DNA of 15,595 bases from an uncultured Megasphaera sp. (GTDB taxonomy: Bacteria > Bacillota > Negativicutes > Veillonellales > Megasphaeraceae): NCBI GenBank assembly GCA_937895695.1, contig CALBLM010000388.1, positions 1-15,595 of the forward strand. The letters run 5' to 3'. A model generated the notes under the pieces. The model did no database searches. It was not told the origin of the DNA and saw only the letters and a program-made list of their open reading frames with translations. Shown here one piece after another: positions 7,217 through 14,303 of the stretch. Within the stretch, counting starts at the first letter, position 1; every line of letters starts with the position of its first letter. A program made the translations under genes and the position numbers.

Positions 7217-7360
7217 CAAGTGATTCGGAAGGATATTCCTGACGGAAAACGGTATAGAACAGCCGTCGTACTTGCTTGCAAAGAGTATATCTGCGCAACT
7301 AAGGCGAAAGCACATACAGAAATTTTGGTGAGCTCTGTGCTTTTGCATAGAGCTTTTTTT
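7217..7360 (+). ncRNA. Structured leader with attenuator-like terminator ahead of the nitrogenase-like operon
   Basis: This 5' region has several helices that can be drawn by eye: CAAGT (7217-7221) with ACTTG (7270-7274) closing a junction; GGAA (7227-7230) with TTCC (7236-7239); and GACGG (7241-7245) with CCGTC (7263-7267). A GC-GAAA-GC tetraloop follows at 7304-7311. GCACA (7310-7314) can pair with TGTGC (7336-7340), which is also part of the left arm of the terminal hairpin, so two competing folds exist, as in a riboswitch or attenuator. A possible -10 TACAAT lies at 7209-7214. I cannot match it to a known riboswitch class. The alternative is an ordinary spacer carrying only the terminator of the upstream cyclase gene. 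Confidence 0.45.
7331..7360 (+). terminator. Rho-independent terminator 30 bases ahead of the TM1266-like gene
   Basis: AGCTCTGTGC (7331-7340) pairs with GCATAGAGCT (7345-7354) with one G-T wobble and a TTTT loop, followed directly by seven T (7354-7360). It is 134 bases after the cyclase stop and 30 bases before the next start codon. The distance suits an attenuator of the downstream operon better than a simple terminator of the upstream gene, although it could be both. Confidence 0.85.
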
Positions 7361-7389
7361 GATAGATATAGTATGATAGGAGATTGGAT

Positions 7390-7641
7390 ATGGAGACAAG
7401 ACTGGCTTTCATTGGTATTGTTGTCGGCAATCGGGAAGCGACAGCCCGGCTCAATGAACTGCTTCATGAGTATGGACAGTATATTATAGGACGGATGGGG
7501 ATTCCTTATAAACATAAAGATGTAAGTATCATCAGTGTGATGATTGATGCACCACAGGATATTATCAGCGCGTTGACGGGAAAACTGGGCATGCTTCCAG
7601 CTGTTAGTGCTAAAACGACCTATCCGCAGATGCCCTCATAG
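7390..7641 (+). CDS. TM1266-family small regulatory protein (iron-only hydrogenase system)
   Basis: An 83-residue soluble protein starting METRLAFIGIVVGNREATA, with LNELLHEYGQYIIGRMGIPY and VSIISVMIDAPQDIISALTGKLG following. The alternating strand-helix pattern and these phrases match the small TM1266 family, an ACT/NikR-C-like fold annotated as a putative regulator of iron-only hydrogenase systems and usually found beside [FeFe]-hydrogenase maturation genes. It has no DNA-binding domain of its own, so any regulation would be through ligand sensing or a partner. The frame begins at a TTG at 7384, but the ATG at 7390 is better spaced from AGGAGA (7378-7383). It is the first gene of the cluster, 10 bases ahead of the NifH-like gene. 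Family recognition is fairly confident; the function in this setting is unknown. Confidence 0.75.
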   Translation: METRLAFIGIVVGNREATARLNELLHEYGQYIIGRMGIPYKHKDVSIISVMIDAPQDIISALTGKLGMLPAVSAKTTYPQMPS

Positions 7642-7651
7642 GAGAAGAATT

Positions 7652-8413
7652 ATGTTAAAACTTGCAATTTATGGTAAAGGCGGTATTGGCAAATCGACGA
7701 TGACCAGTAATTTAGCTGCTGCCTTTGCGTACTTAGGAAAACGGGTCATTCAAATAGGCTGTGATCCCAAAGCGGATTCGACATTTAACTTGCTGCGTGG
7801 CAATCCTGTCGAACCGGTAATGAATTATTTGCGTGAACATGACGAAGAGCCAGAGAATATATCCGACATTTCTCGTGTGGGGTATGGCGGTATTCTTTGT
7901 ATCGAAACCGGTGGACCGACACCGGGACTTGGCTGTGCCGGACGCGGTATTATTGCGACGTTTTCCCTGCTGGAAGATTTAGAATTATTTGAAACCTATC
8001 GGCCCGATGTCGTATTATACGATGTGTTGGGAGATGTTGTTTGCGGTGGTTTTGCCGCACCGATTCGTGAAGGCTATGCTGAAGAAGTACTGATCGTTAC
8101 ATCCGGTGAAAAAATGGCATTATATGCGGCGAATAATATTTATACGGCTGTGCAGAATTTTGCCGATCGGAGTTACGCATCAGTCCGCGGCATTCTTTTT
8201 AATCGCCGCAATATTCCGGATGAAGAAGCGAAAGTAAAAGCTTTTGCCGAACAACATCATCTTCCCATTGTTGGCGATATTCCTCGAAGTGATGCAATCA
8301 ATCAATTTGAAGAAGAAGGAAAGACCGTTATTGAAGGCAATCCGGAGTTACCGATTAGTCAAATATTTTTACAGTTAGCAACGTCTTTATTACAAGATAG
8401 GAACACGATATGA
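7652..8413 (+). CDS. NifH-like ATPase / iron-sulfur reductase, first copy
   Basis: 253 residues, a little shorter than nitrogenase iron protein. The P-loop YGKGGIGKST is at 7-16, switch I GCDPKADST at 36-44, GGPTPGLGCAGRGI at 87-100 with Cys95, and switch II DVLGDVVCGGFA at 124-135 with Cys131. The two cysteines match those that hold the 4Fe-4S cluster between the two subunits of a NifH dimer, so it should be an ATP-driven one-electron donor to a partner protein. The ATG at 7652, with AGGAG about 8 bases before it, is preferred over the upstream in-frame ATG at 7607, which lies inside the preceding gene. Its stop overlaps the start of the next gene (ATGA), pointing to translational coupling and identifying that protein as its partner. 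There are no nif assembly genes nearby, so it is not an ordinary nitrogen-fixation protein. Confidence 0.9.
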   Translation: MLKLAIYGKGGIGKSTMTSNLAAAFAYLGKRVIQIGCDPKADSTFNLLRGNPVEPVMNYLREHDEEPENISDISRVGYGGILCIETGGPTPGLGCAGRGIIATFSLLEDLELFETYRPDVVLYDVLGDVVCGGFAAPIREGYAEEVLIVTSGEKMALYAANNIYTAVQNFADRSYASVRGILFNRRNIPDEEAKVKAFAEQHHLPIVGDIPRSDAINQFEEEGKTVIEGNPELPISQIFLQLATSLLQDRNTI

Positions 8414-9708
8414 TACAGGAAAAGAAAGCCTATTCAATTACAATACATGAACTTGCGCAGTTAGGGCGGGAACACATTCCAGCCGAACTGATTTCATCGA
8501 CCCATCTGATTTACAATTCACCGGCGGCCTTGGCATTTAATTCACCCGGTGCCCAAGGATTTGGCGTTAAACGGGCAGGTTTAGCGATTCCCGGTTCGGT
8601 GATGCTACTTGTAGGTCCGGGGTGTTGTGGTCGTAATACGACGATTCTTAGCGAAATGGGCGGATACAGCGACCGATTTTTCTTTTATATTATGGATGAA
8701 ACTGATATTGTTACGGGACGGCATTTACGTAAAATTCCTCAAGCTGTAGCAGAAATTGTGGAAGAGTTACCGGAAAAACCGTCTGTCGTCATGATTTGTA
8801 TGACCTGTGTCGATGCCTTGTTGGGAACTGATATGGAACGGGTTTGCCGCAAAGCAGAAAGTAAAGTCGGCCTCCCTGTCGTTCCTTGTTATATGTATGC
8901 TTTGACGCGAGAAGGGCGTAAGCCGCCGATGGTCGATGTTCGGCGTGCTGTGTATTCATTGCTGACAAAGCAGATACGACAGAAGCGAACGGTAAATCTG
9001 TTGGGATATTTTGCACCACTCCAAGATGATTGCGAAATATATGCAATCTTACGTCAAATCGGTATTACGAACATACAGGAAATCGCTCGCTGTCAGACCT
9101 TTGAGGATTATTTGAACATGGCTAAGGCTAATTTTAATATTATTTTAAATCCCGAATCTCGATTGGCAGCTCAGCGTATGGAAAAAAAACTAGGCATTCC
9201 GAGCATTGAATTGACGCGACTTTATCAGGTTAGTCAGATTCATAAACAATATCAGGCATTTGGCCAGGTATTACAAGTATCTATTGATGATTCCCTTTGG
9301 TATGAAAACGCAAAAACAGAAGTTGCTCGTATGCAAAATCAATACAGTGGCACGACTATCGCTATAGGGGAAATGCAGAATGGCAATGCCTTTGAAATGG
9401 CCTTGGCTCTGACGCGATATGGGTTTTGTGTTCGAGAAATCTATGCGAATGTAACAGAAGGTGATTTTGTGTATCTTCGCCATTTACAAGAACTGAGTCC
9501 GGATACGCAGGTCTATTCGAATTTATCGCCGTCTATGTTGTATTACGATGGCCGTAAGCATGCGGTGGATGTCACGATTGGCAAAGATGCGGCATATTAT
9601 CATACTGATAGTGCCCACATTTTTTGGGACGACGAGATACAGCCTTTTGGGTATGCCGGTGTGTTGGCATTACTGCATAGATTGGACGAGGCGTTGAAAG
9701 GAAGATAG
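8410..9708 (+). CDS. Nitrogenase component 1-like protein (NifD/NifK superfamily), 432 aa
   Basis: Fold-level marks of the nitrogenase component 1 superfamily are visible: SPGAQGFGVKRAGLAIPGSVMLLVGPGCCG (45-74) corresponds to the two first P-cluster segments, MDETDIVTGRH (95-105) to the DIVFGG motif, and MICMTCVDALLGTD (128-141) to the TCxxxxIGDD motif. Cysteines stand at 72/73 and 133, but the first P-cluster cysteine is replaced (Asn44/Ser45), so this subunit offers a different ligand set. The counterpart of the FeMo-cofactor cysteine appears to be Asn247 (FNIILNPES), while a His403 lies ahead of the PFGYAG segment near the C-terminus. A FeMo-type cofactor is therefore unlikely. It overlaps the NifH-like gene by 4 bases and is followed after 5 bases by its probable partner subunit. 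The substrate is unknown. By-eye alignment; exact residue matches are approximate. Confidence 0.82.
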   Translation: MIQEKKAYSITIHELAQLGREHIPAELISSTHLIYNSPAALAFNSPGAQGFGVKRAGLAIPGSVMLLVGPGCCGRNTTILSEMGGYSDRFFFYIMDETDIVTGRHLRKIPQAVAEIVEELPEKPSVVMICMTCVDALLGTDMERVCRKAESKVGLPVVPCYMYALTREGRKPPMVDVRRAVYSLLTKQIRQKRTVNLLGYFAPLQDDCEIYAILRQIGITNIQEIARCQTFEDYLNMAKANFNIILNPESRLAAQRMEKKLGIPSIELTRLYQVSQIHKQYQAFGQVLQVSIDDSLWYENAKTEVARMQNQYSGTTIAIGEMQNGNAFEMALALTRYGFCVREIYANVTEGDFVYLRHLQELSPDTQVYSNLSPSMLYYDGRKHAVDVTIGKDAAYYHTDSAHIFWDDEIQPFGYAGVLALLHRLDEALKGR

Positions 9709-9713
9709 GGCTA

Positions 9714-10745
9714 ATGAAAGGATTATGGAAATATATCTCACCGTTTGCACCGGATCAATCAGGCGCAGCCGCTGTTTTATATGGTTTGGGCGGCATTGTC
9801 GTAATTTGTGATGCCGGCGGGTGTGCTGGTAATATCTGCGGATTTGATGAACCACGCTGGTTTAGCGGTAAGAAAAGTGCCGTATTTAGTGCGGGCCTGC
9901 GAGATATGGATGCTATTTTAGGACGAGACGATCGATTAATTGATAAGCTATGCGATGCAGCGCAGACTATCGATGCTTCATTTGCTGCAATTATCGGTAC
10001 GCCTGTGCCATCTGTCATTGGCACGGATTATCGGGCGTTACGGCGAATGGCGGAGAAAAAACTGGATATGCCTATACTGACAATCGATACAACGGGCATG
10101 GAATGGTATGATAAGGGCATTGAAAAGACATACATGGCCTTATTGCAGCAGTTTGCTCACCATCATGATAAAGCAGAAAGAGATACGGTTGGCGTATTGG
10201 GAGCTGTGCCATTGGATTTGATGCATGCTGATGGGACGGAAACCATTTGTCAGGAATTGGTTGAAGATGGCTGGCAGCAAATTTTATTATATGATGATTT
10301 GGACGATTTTGTGCATGCCGGTAAAGCGGATATGAATATCGTTGTATCCCCGGCGGGATTAAAAGCAGCGCAATATTTACAAAAAACGCTGGGAACTCCT
10401 TATGAAATGCGGTATTTTGGGTTATCCCACGTCGTTCCGGATAATTCTATTTTTGCCGGAAAAAATATCCTCATTGTTCATCAAGATGTTGCAGCTCGTG
10501 CCATGCGTAGTATGGCAGAAGAAGCCGGTGCAGCCTATGTGACGACGGCAACGTGGTTTATGACTGCCAAAACAGAACAAGATACCGGTCATATATCCTT
10601 GCGAGAAGAAGATGATTTTCGCAAACTGGCTGATAATAATGATTTTGATATGATTTTAGGAGATGCTTATTTTAAGAGGGCATTGCCCCATTTTCATGGC
10701 TTGTATGTAGATTTTCCTCATTTTGCTGTATCTGGGAGGGGATAG
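9714..10745 (+). CDS. Short nitrogenase component 1-like partner subunit, 343 aa
   Basis: A reduced member of the same superfamily. SPFAPDQSGAAAVLYGLGG (9-27) matches the first P-cluster segment but with Asp/Gln where the cysteine would be; VICDAGGCAGNICG (30-43) matches the second and has Cys37 and Cys42; LRDMDAILGRDDRL (62-75) matches the DIVFGG region. GTPVPSVIGTD (95-105) matches TCxxxxIGDD, with Pro97 in place of the cysteine. So the cluster cysteines are only partly kept. It is about 90 residues shorter than its neighbour and well below NifK, missing much of the C-terminal domain. A start at the ATG at 9714 puts it 5 bases after the previous stop, and hypF follows 3 bases after its end. 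The two proteins probably form a heterodimer or tetramer that receives electrons from the NifH-like protein. Confidence 0.75.
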   Translation: MKGLWKYISPFAPDQSGAAAVLYGLGGIVVICDAGGCAGNICGFDEPRWFSGKKSAVFSAGLRDMDAILGRDDRLIDKLCDAAQTIDASFAAIIGTPVPSVIGTDYRALRRMAEKKLDMPILTIDTTGMEWYDKGIEKTYMALLQQFAHHHDKAERDTVGVLGAVPLDLMHADGTETICQELVEDGWQQILLYDDLDDFVHAGKADMNIVVSPAGLKAAQYLQKTLGTPYEMRYFGLSHVVPDNSIFAGKNILIVHQDVAARAMRSMAEEAGAAYVTTATWFMTAKTEQDTGHISLREEDDFRKLADNNDFDMILGDAYFKRALPHFHGLYVDFPHFAVSGRG

Positions 10746-10748
10746 CCG

Positions 10749-13037
10749 ATGAAAACGGAAATCATTCGGCTGTTTGGTATTGTCCAAGGCGTAGGATTTC
10801 GGCCGTTTGTAAGCCGAATTGCTCAAATGTATCGTATATGTGGTAGCGTATGCAATACCGGTTCGTATGTAGAAGTTATTGCGCAGGGCGATGAAACAGC
10901 ACGACGGCAGTTTTACAGTGATTTGATTCATAAGGCTCCGGCGCGTTCTTGTATCCTCAATGTATCGACCATTATAGAAGATAGAAAGGCCTATGCGGAT
11001 TTTACCATTATAGAGAGTAAAATAGAAAAAGGATCTGTATTTGTTTCGCCAGATATTGCGATTTGCGAAGAATGCAAAAAAGAACTGTTTGACAAAACGA
11101 ATCGACGGTATCTGCACCCATTCATCAATTGTACGGCCTGCGGCCCGCGATTGACGATTCTCGATGCGATGCCGTATGACCGCGAGCGAACGAGTATGGG
11201 AGAATTTCCGATGTGTCCTGCGTGTCACGAAGAATATACCCATGTAGAAACGCGACGCTATGATGCGCAACCTATTTGTTGTCCTGACTGCGGACCGGAA
11301 GTGTATCTGCTGGGAAGAAAAGAACGAAACAGAGATGCTATCGTAAAGGCAAGAGAGGCCATTTATGACGGTAATATTATAGCCGTAAAGGGCATTGGCG
11401 GTTTTCATCTTTGTTGTGATGCGACAAATGATACGGCTGTACAACGGTTACGGCAGTTGAAACATCGGCCAGTGAAACCCTTTGCCGTTATGATGCAAGA
11501 CTTAGCAGCGGCTAAACGGGAATGCCTGGTTTCTAAAGAGCAAGAAGCCATACTCGATGGACATGAAAAGCCGATTATGTTGTTGCAAAAACAAGAGAAA
11601 ACGAGTTTGTCTCATTATATTGCTCCAGATAATCCTAAAATCGGCATTATGTTGCCGTATACGCCACTTCATTTATTGTTGTTTACCTATGATGATGAGT
11701 TGCGTATGCCGGATGCCTTGGTGATGACAAGTGCCAATGCCGCCGGTGCGCCAATTTGTCGTACTGATGAAGACATAGAGCAGGAAGTGTTGGGTATGTG
11801 TGATTTGGTTCTGACTCATAATCGAACGATTCGGCTGCGTGCGGATGATTCGGTCATGGATTTTTATGACCATAGCCCGTATATGATACGGCGTTCTCGC
11901 GGTTATGCGCCGTTGCCATTCTTTGTGGGAGAAGAAGCGGGGCCGAGTGTACTGGCTATGGGCGGTGAGTTAAAAAATACGTTTTGCCTGAACAAAGATA
12001 ATTTATATTACTTGTCGCCGTATGTGGGTGATATGGCAGATATACGGACAATAGCAGCACTGCGAGAGTCTATGGTTCGGATGGAACGATTGTTAGAAAT
12101 TTCACCGACTGTTGTTGCTTGTGATAAGCATCCTCGGTACAATACGACGATAATGGCCCATGGATTGGGATATCCCGTTATTGAAATACAGCATCACTAT
12201 GCTCATATTTTATCTTGCATGGCAGAACATAATTGTGTACACCAAGCTGTCATTGGCGTTGCGATGGATGGAACTGGTTATGGAACGGATGGAACAATTT
12301 GGGGCGGAGAAATTTTGATATGTGACGTACGGGGATTTCGACGTTTTGGCTCGATTACACCATTTTGGCAGCGTGGCGGCGATATAGCGGCGAAAGAAGG
12401 TTGGCGTATTGCTGTTAGTTTAGTCATACAACTTTTTGGAGATTCCTATGATGTTGTTCAGAAACTGCAACTTTGTGATGAGGCAAACTATAAGGCACAG
12501 CTGTTTATGACTCGTCAGCAGATTAATAGTGTTATTTCTACTAGTGCAGGACGGTTATTTGATGCAGTTAGTGCGATATTAGGATTATGCCGTGCGTCAA
12601 CGTTTGAAGGCGAAGGGGCGATGAAATTGCAATTTGCTGCCGAACGAGGACAAAAAATGGCGGTAATGCCCAACATAACAGCCCCTATCAAAGCAGGCAG
12701 ACAAGATAGATATATCATGCCTACGGATCAATTGGTACAAGATATTGTGCAACGACGACTGGCGGGAGAAGATATATCGGTATTAGCCTATCGTTTTCAC
12801 GTTGTATTGGCTAGGCTGATTGTACAAGCTTGTGAAAAAGCACGGGATGAAGTGAAATCTGACATCGTGGCCCTTAGCGGCGGCGTATTTCAAAATACCT
12901 TGCTGCTTCGTTTATGCGATACGATGCTGCAGCAACGGGGATTTACTGTATTGAAACATCAGTTAGTACCGCCTAATGACGGTGGAATTGCCTTGGGACA
13001 GGCAATATATGCAAAGTATCATAAAGGAGGAATTTGA
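10749..13037 (+). CDS. hypF: Carbamoyltransferase HypF
   Basis: Complete HypF of 762 residues. It moves a carbamoyl group from carbamoyl phosphate, through carbamoyl-AMP, to the C-terminal cysteine of HypE, the source of cyanide ligands. The domains are in standard order: acylphosphatase-like (1-90, with VQGVGFRPF at 12-20); two zinc fingers with cysteines 106/109/128/131 and 156/159/178/181; a YrdC-like domain (about 197-380, KHRPVKPFAVM); and a Kae1-like transferase domain with the metal-binding HHYAH (482-486), DGTGYGTDG (507-515) and ALSGGVFQN (708-716). All key motifs look intact. GGGAGGGG about 8 bases before the ATG sets the start. It follows the short nitrogenase-like subunit by 3 bases, placing cyanide-ligand synthesis in the same transcript as the nitrogenase-like genes. 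Confidence 0.95.
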   Translation: MKTEIIRLFGIVQGVGFRPFVSRIAQMYRICGSVCNTGSYVEVIAQGDETARRQFYSDLIHKAPARSCILNVSTIIEDRKAYADFTIIESKIEKGSVFVSPDIAICEECKKELFDKTNRRYLHPFINCTACGPRLTILDAMPYDRERTSMGEFPMCPACHEEYTHVETRRYDAQPICCPDCGPEVYLLGRKERNRDAIVKAREAIYDGNIIAVKGIGGFHLCCDATNDTAVQRLRQLKHRPVKPFAVMMQDLAAAKRECLVSKEQEAILDGHEKPIMLLQKQEKTSLSHYIAPDNPKIGIMLPYTPLHLLLFTYDDELRMPDALVMTSANAAGAPICRTDEDIEQEVLGMCDLVLTHNRTIRLRADDSVMDFYDHSPYMIRRSRGYAPLPFFVGEEAGPSVLAMGGELKNTFCLNKDNLYYLSPYVGDMADIRTIAALRESMVRMERLLEISPTVVACDKHPRYNTTIMAHGLGYPVIEIQHHYAHILSCMAEHNCVHQAVIGVAMDGTGYGTDGTIWGGEILICDVRGFRRFGSITPFWQRGGDIAAKEGWRIAVSLVIQLFGDSYDVVQKLQLCDEANYKAQLFMTRQQINSVISTSAGRLFDAVSAILGLCRASTFEGEGAMKLQFAAERGQKMAVMPNITAPIKAGRQDRYIMPTDQLVQDIVQRRLAGEDISVLAYRFHVVLARLIVQACEKARDEVKSDIVALSGGVFQNTLLLRLCDTMLQQRGFTVLKHQLVPPNDGGIALGQAIYAKYHKGGI

Positions 13038-13038
13038 T

Positions 13039-13245
13039 ATGTGCGTTGGATTACCGGCACGAGTAGTAACGATAAAAAATGGGATGGCTTTGGTAGATGC
13101 ATCAGGGGCTAAGCGAGAAGTGTCTGCAGAACTGATGGATCATCTAGATCCAGGAGATTATGTGATGGTTCATGCTGGCATGGCAATTGCTAAAATTACC
13201 AATGATGATGCTGATGAAACGGATGATATCTTGGAGGATTTATAA
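13039..13245 (+). CDS. hypC: Fe(CN)2CO scaffold chaperone HypC
   Basis: A 68-residue HypC/HupF protein starting MCVGLPARV. Cys2, exposed once the methionine is removed, is the ligand that with HypD holds the iron being fitted with CN and CO. VHAGMAIAKI (44-53) supplies the conserved histidine (His45) and the family's C-terminal motif. The open frame reaches back to 12976 within hypF, but AAGGAGG (13024-13030) 8 bases ahead of the ATG at 13039 and the required Cys2 fix the start. It begins 1 base after the hypF stop, and its stop shares one base with the hypD start. At 68 residues it is slightly shorter than many HypC proteins. In known systems HypC also hands the iron to the hydrogenase large subunit; that client is not in view here. 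Confidence 0.93.
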   Translation: MCVGLPARVVTIKNGMALVDASGAKREVSAELMDHLDPGDYVMVHAGMAIAKITNDDADETDDILEDL

Positions 13246-14303
13246 TGGAAATGAAGAAAAAGCGGACTGCGTTGGAAATCATTCAACAGTACGATGGACC
13301 GCCCATTCGTATTATGGAAGTTTGCGGTACCCATACGCATGAAATTTTTCGCCTAGGTATTCGGCAGATTTTACCGCCGCAAATTGAATTGATTTCTGGA
13401 CCGGGATGTCCTGTTTGTGTGACGCCTGTCGATTTTATTGATGAAGCTCTTTGGCTAGCATTACATAAAGGCGTGACCATTTGTACTTTTGGCGATTTAG
13501 TCCGCGTACCCGGCTCTGCGATGAGTTTAGCCGGTGCCCGTAGTCAAGGTGCTCATATTGAAGTTGTTTATGCGCCTCTTGATGCGGTAACGTATGCGCA
13601 GACTCACTGTGAAGAAGAGGTGGTCTTTTTATCTGTTGGATTTGAAACGACGACACCGGCAAGTTGTTTGGCCGTAAAAAAAGCGCAGTCCGAAAAAGTA
13701 ACTAATTTTTCTATTCTGACAGCGAATAAAACGATGCCCCAAGCCTATGAAGCCTTGAAAGGCAGTGCTGATGCATTTTTATATCCCGGTCATGTAGAGG
13801 CTGTCATGGGCACAAGCCATTGCGAAGCTTTAGTGCAAGAAGGCGTGTCCGGTGTAGTTGCCGGATTTACGGCGAAAGAACTACTGACAGCATTAGCTGT
13901 TATTTTAGTGAAATTTCCCCAGGGAAAACCATTTTTTAAAAATTGTTATCCCCGTGTGGTTACAGAAACGGGAAGTCAGGCAGGGCAGCAACTCATGGCT
14001 GAAGTCATGGAACCTTGCGATTCACAGTGGCGCGGCTTAGGGATGATTAAACAATCAGGCATGCAGTTGCGCCTTTCCTATGCAGCCTATGATGCACGAA
14101 AAAAATATGATGTACCTTCCATGCATGGCCATGCCAATCCGGCTTGCCGTTGCGGTGATGTATTGCAGGGCAAATGTAAACCGTCTGATTGTCCTGTTTT
14201 TGCTAAGGGATGCACGCCGGAACATCCTGTGGGAGCTTGTATGGTATCTCATGAAGGTGCTTGTTCGGCATATTATCAATATGGAGGAATGTTACATGAA
14301 TGA
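13245..14303 (+). CDS. hypD: Fe(CN)2CO assembly iron-sulfur protein HypD
   Basis: Complete HypD, 352 residues. With HypC it carries the iron on which two cyanides and one carbon monoxide are assembled. Conserved segments are MEVCGTHTHEI (24-34, Cys27), GPGCPVCVTP (52-61, Cys55 and Cys58, a thioredoxin-like pair), VGFETTTP, and a C-terminal cysteine-rich region (301-340) with Cys301, Cys303, Cys311, Cys316, Cys323, Cys332 and Cys340, which holds the 4Fe-4S cluster. GGAGG at 13233-13237 lies 7 bases before the ATG, which overlaps the hypC stop (TAATG). Its own end overlaps the hypE start by 8 bases. The tight coupling suggests the three proteins are made in step. Confidence 0.95.
   Translation: MEMKKKRTALEIIQQYDGPPIRIMEVCGTHTHEIFRLGIRQILPPQIELISGPGCPVCVTPVDFIDEALWLALHKGVTICTFGDLVRVPGSAMSLAGARSQGAHIEVVYAPLDAVTYAQTHCEEEVVFLSVGFETTTPASCLAVKKAQSEKVTNFSILTANKTMPQAYEALKGSADAFLYPGHVEAVMGTSHCEALVQEGVSGVVAGFTAKELLTALAVILVKFPQGKPFFKNCYPRVVTETGSQAGQQLMAEVMEPCDSQWRGLGMIKQSGMQLRLSYAAYDARKKYDVPSMHGHANPACRCGDVLQGKCKPSDCPVFAKGCTPEHPVGACMVSHEGACSAYYQYGGMLHE

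Noticed and set aside
7198..7330. A known riboswitch class (cyclic di-GMP, cobalamin, TPP, SAM, nickel-cobalt or molybdenum cofactor)
   Set aside because: None of the conserved core sequences of these classes that I know could be matched, so the leader is described only as potentially structured.
7220..7489. Plus-strand open frame across the leader and the start of the TM1266-like gene
   Set aside because: It runs through the terminator hairpin and overlaps the better-supported gene in another frame; it has no ribosome binding site and no family resemblance.
7652..10745. A molybdenum nitrogenase (nifHDK) for nitrogen fixation
   Set aside because: The component-1-like proteins lack the FeMo-cofactor cysteine and several P-cluster cysteines, the second subunit is far too short, and no nifE, nifN or nifB is present in the window.
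7652..10745. Protochlorophyllide reductase (BchLNB) or the F430 enzyme CfbCD
   Set aside because: The cysteine pattern does not fit BchN/BchB, CfbD is a single subunit whereas there are two here, no tetrapyrrole genes are nearby, and hyp neighbours are not expected for either.
14080..14295. N-terminal extension of HypE
   Set aside because: This part lies in another frame of hypD, and the HypE family start with its ribosome binding site is at 14296.
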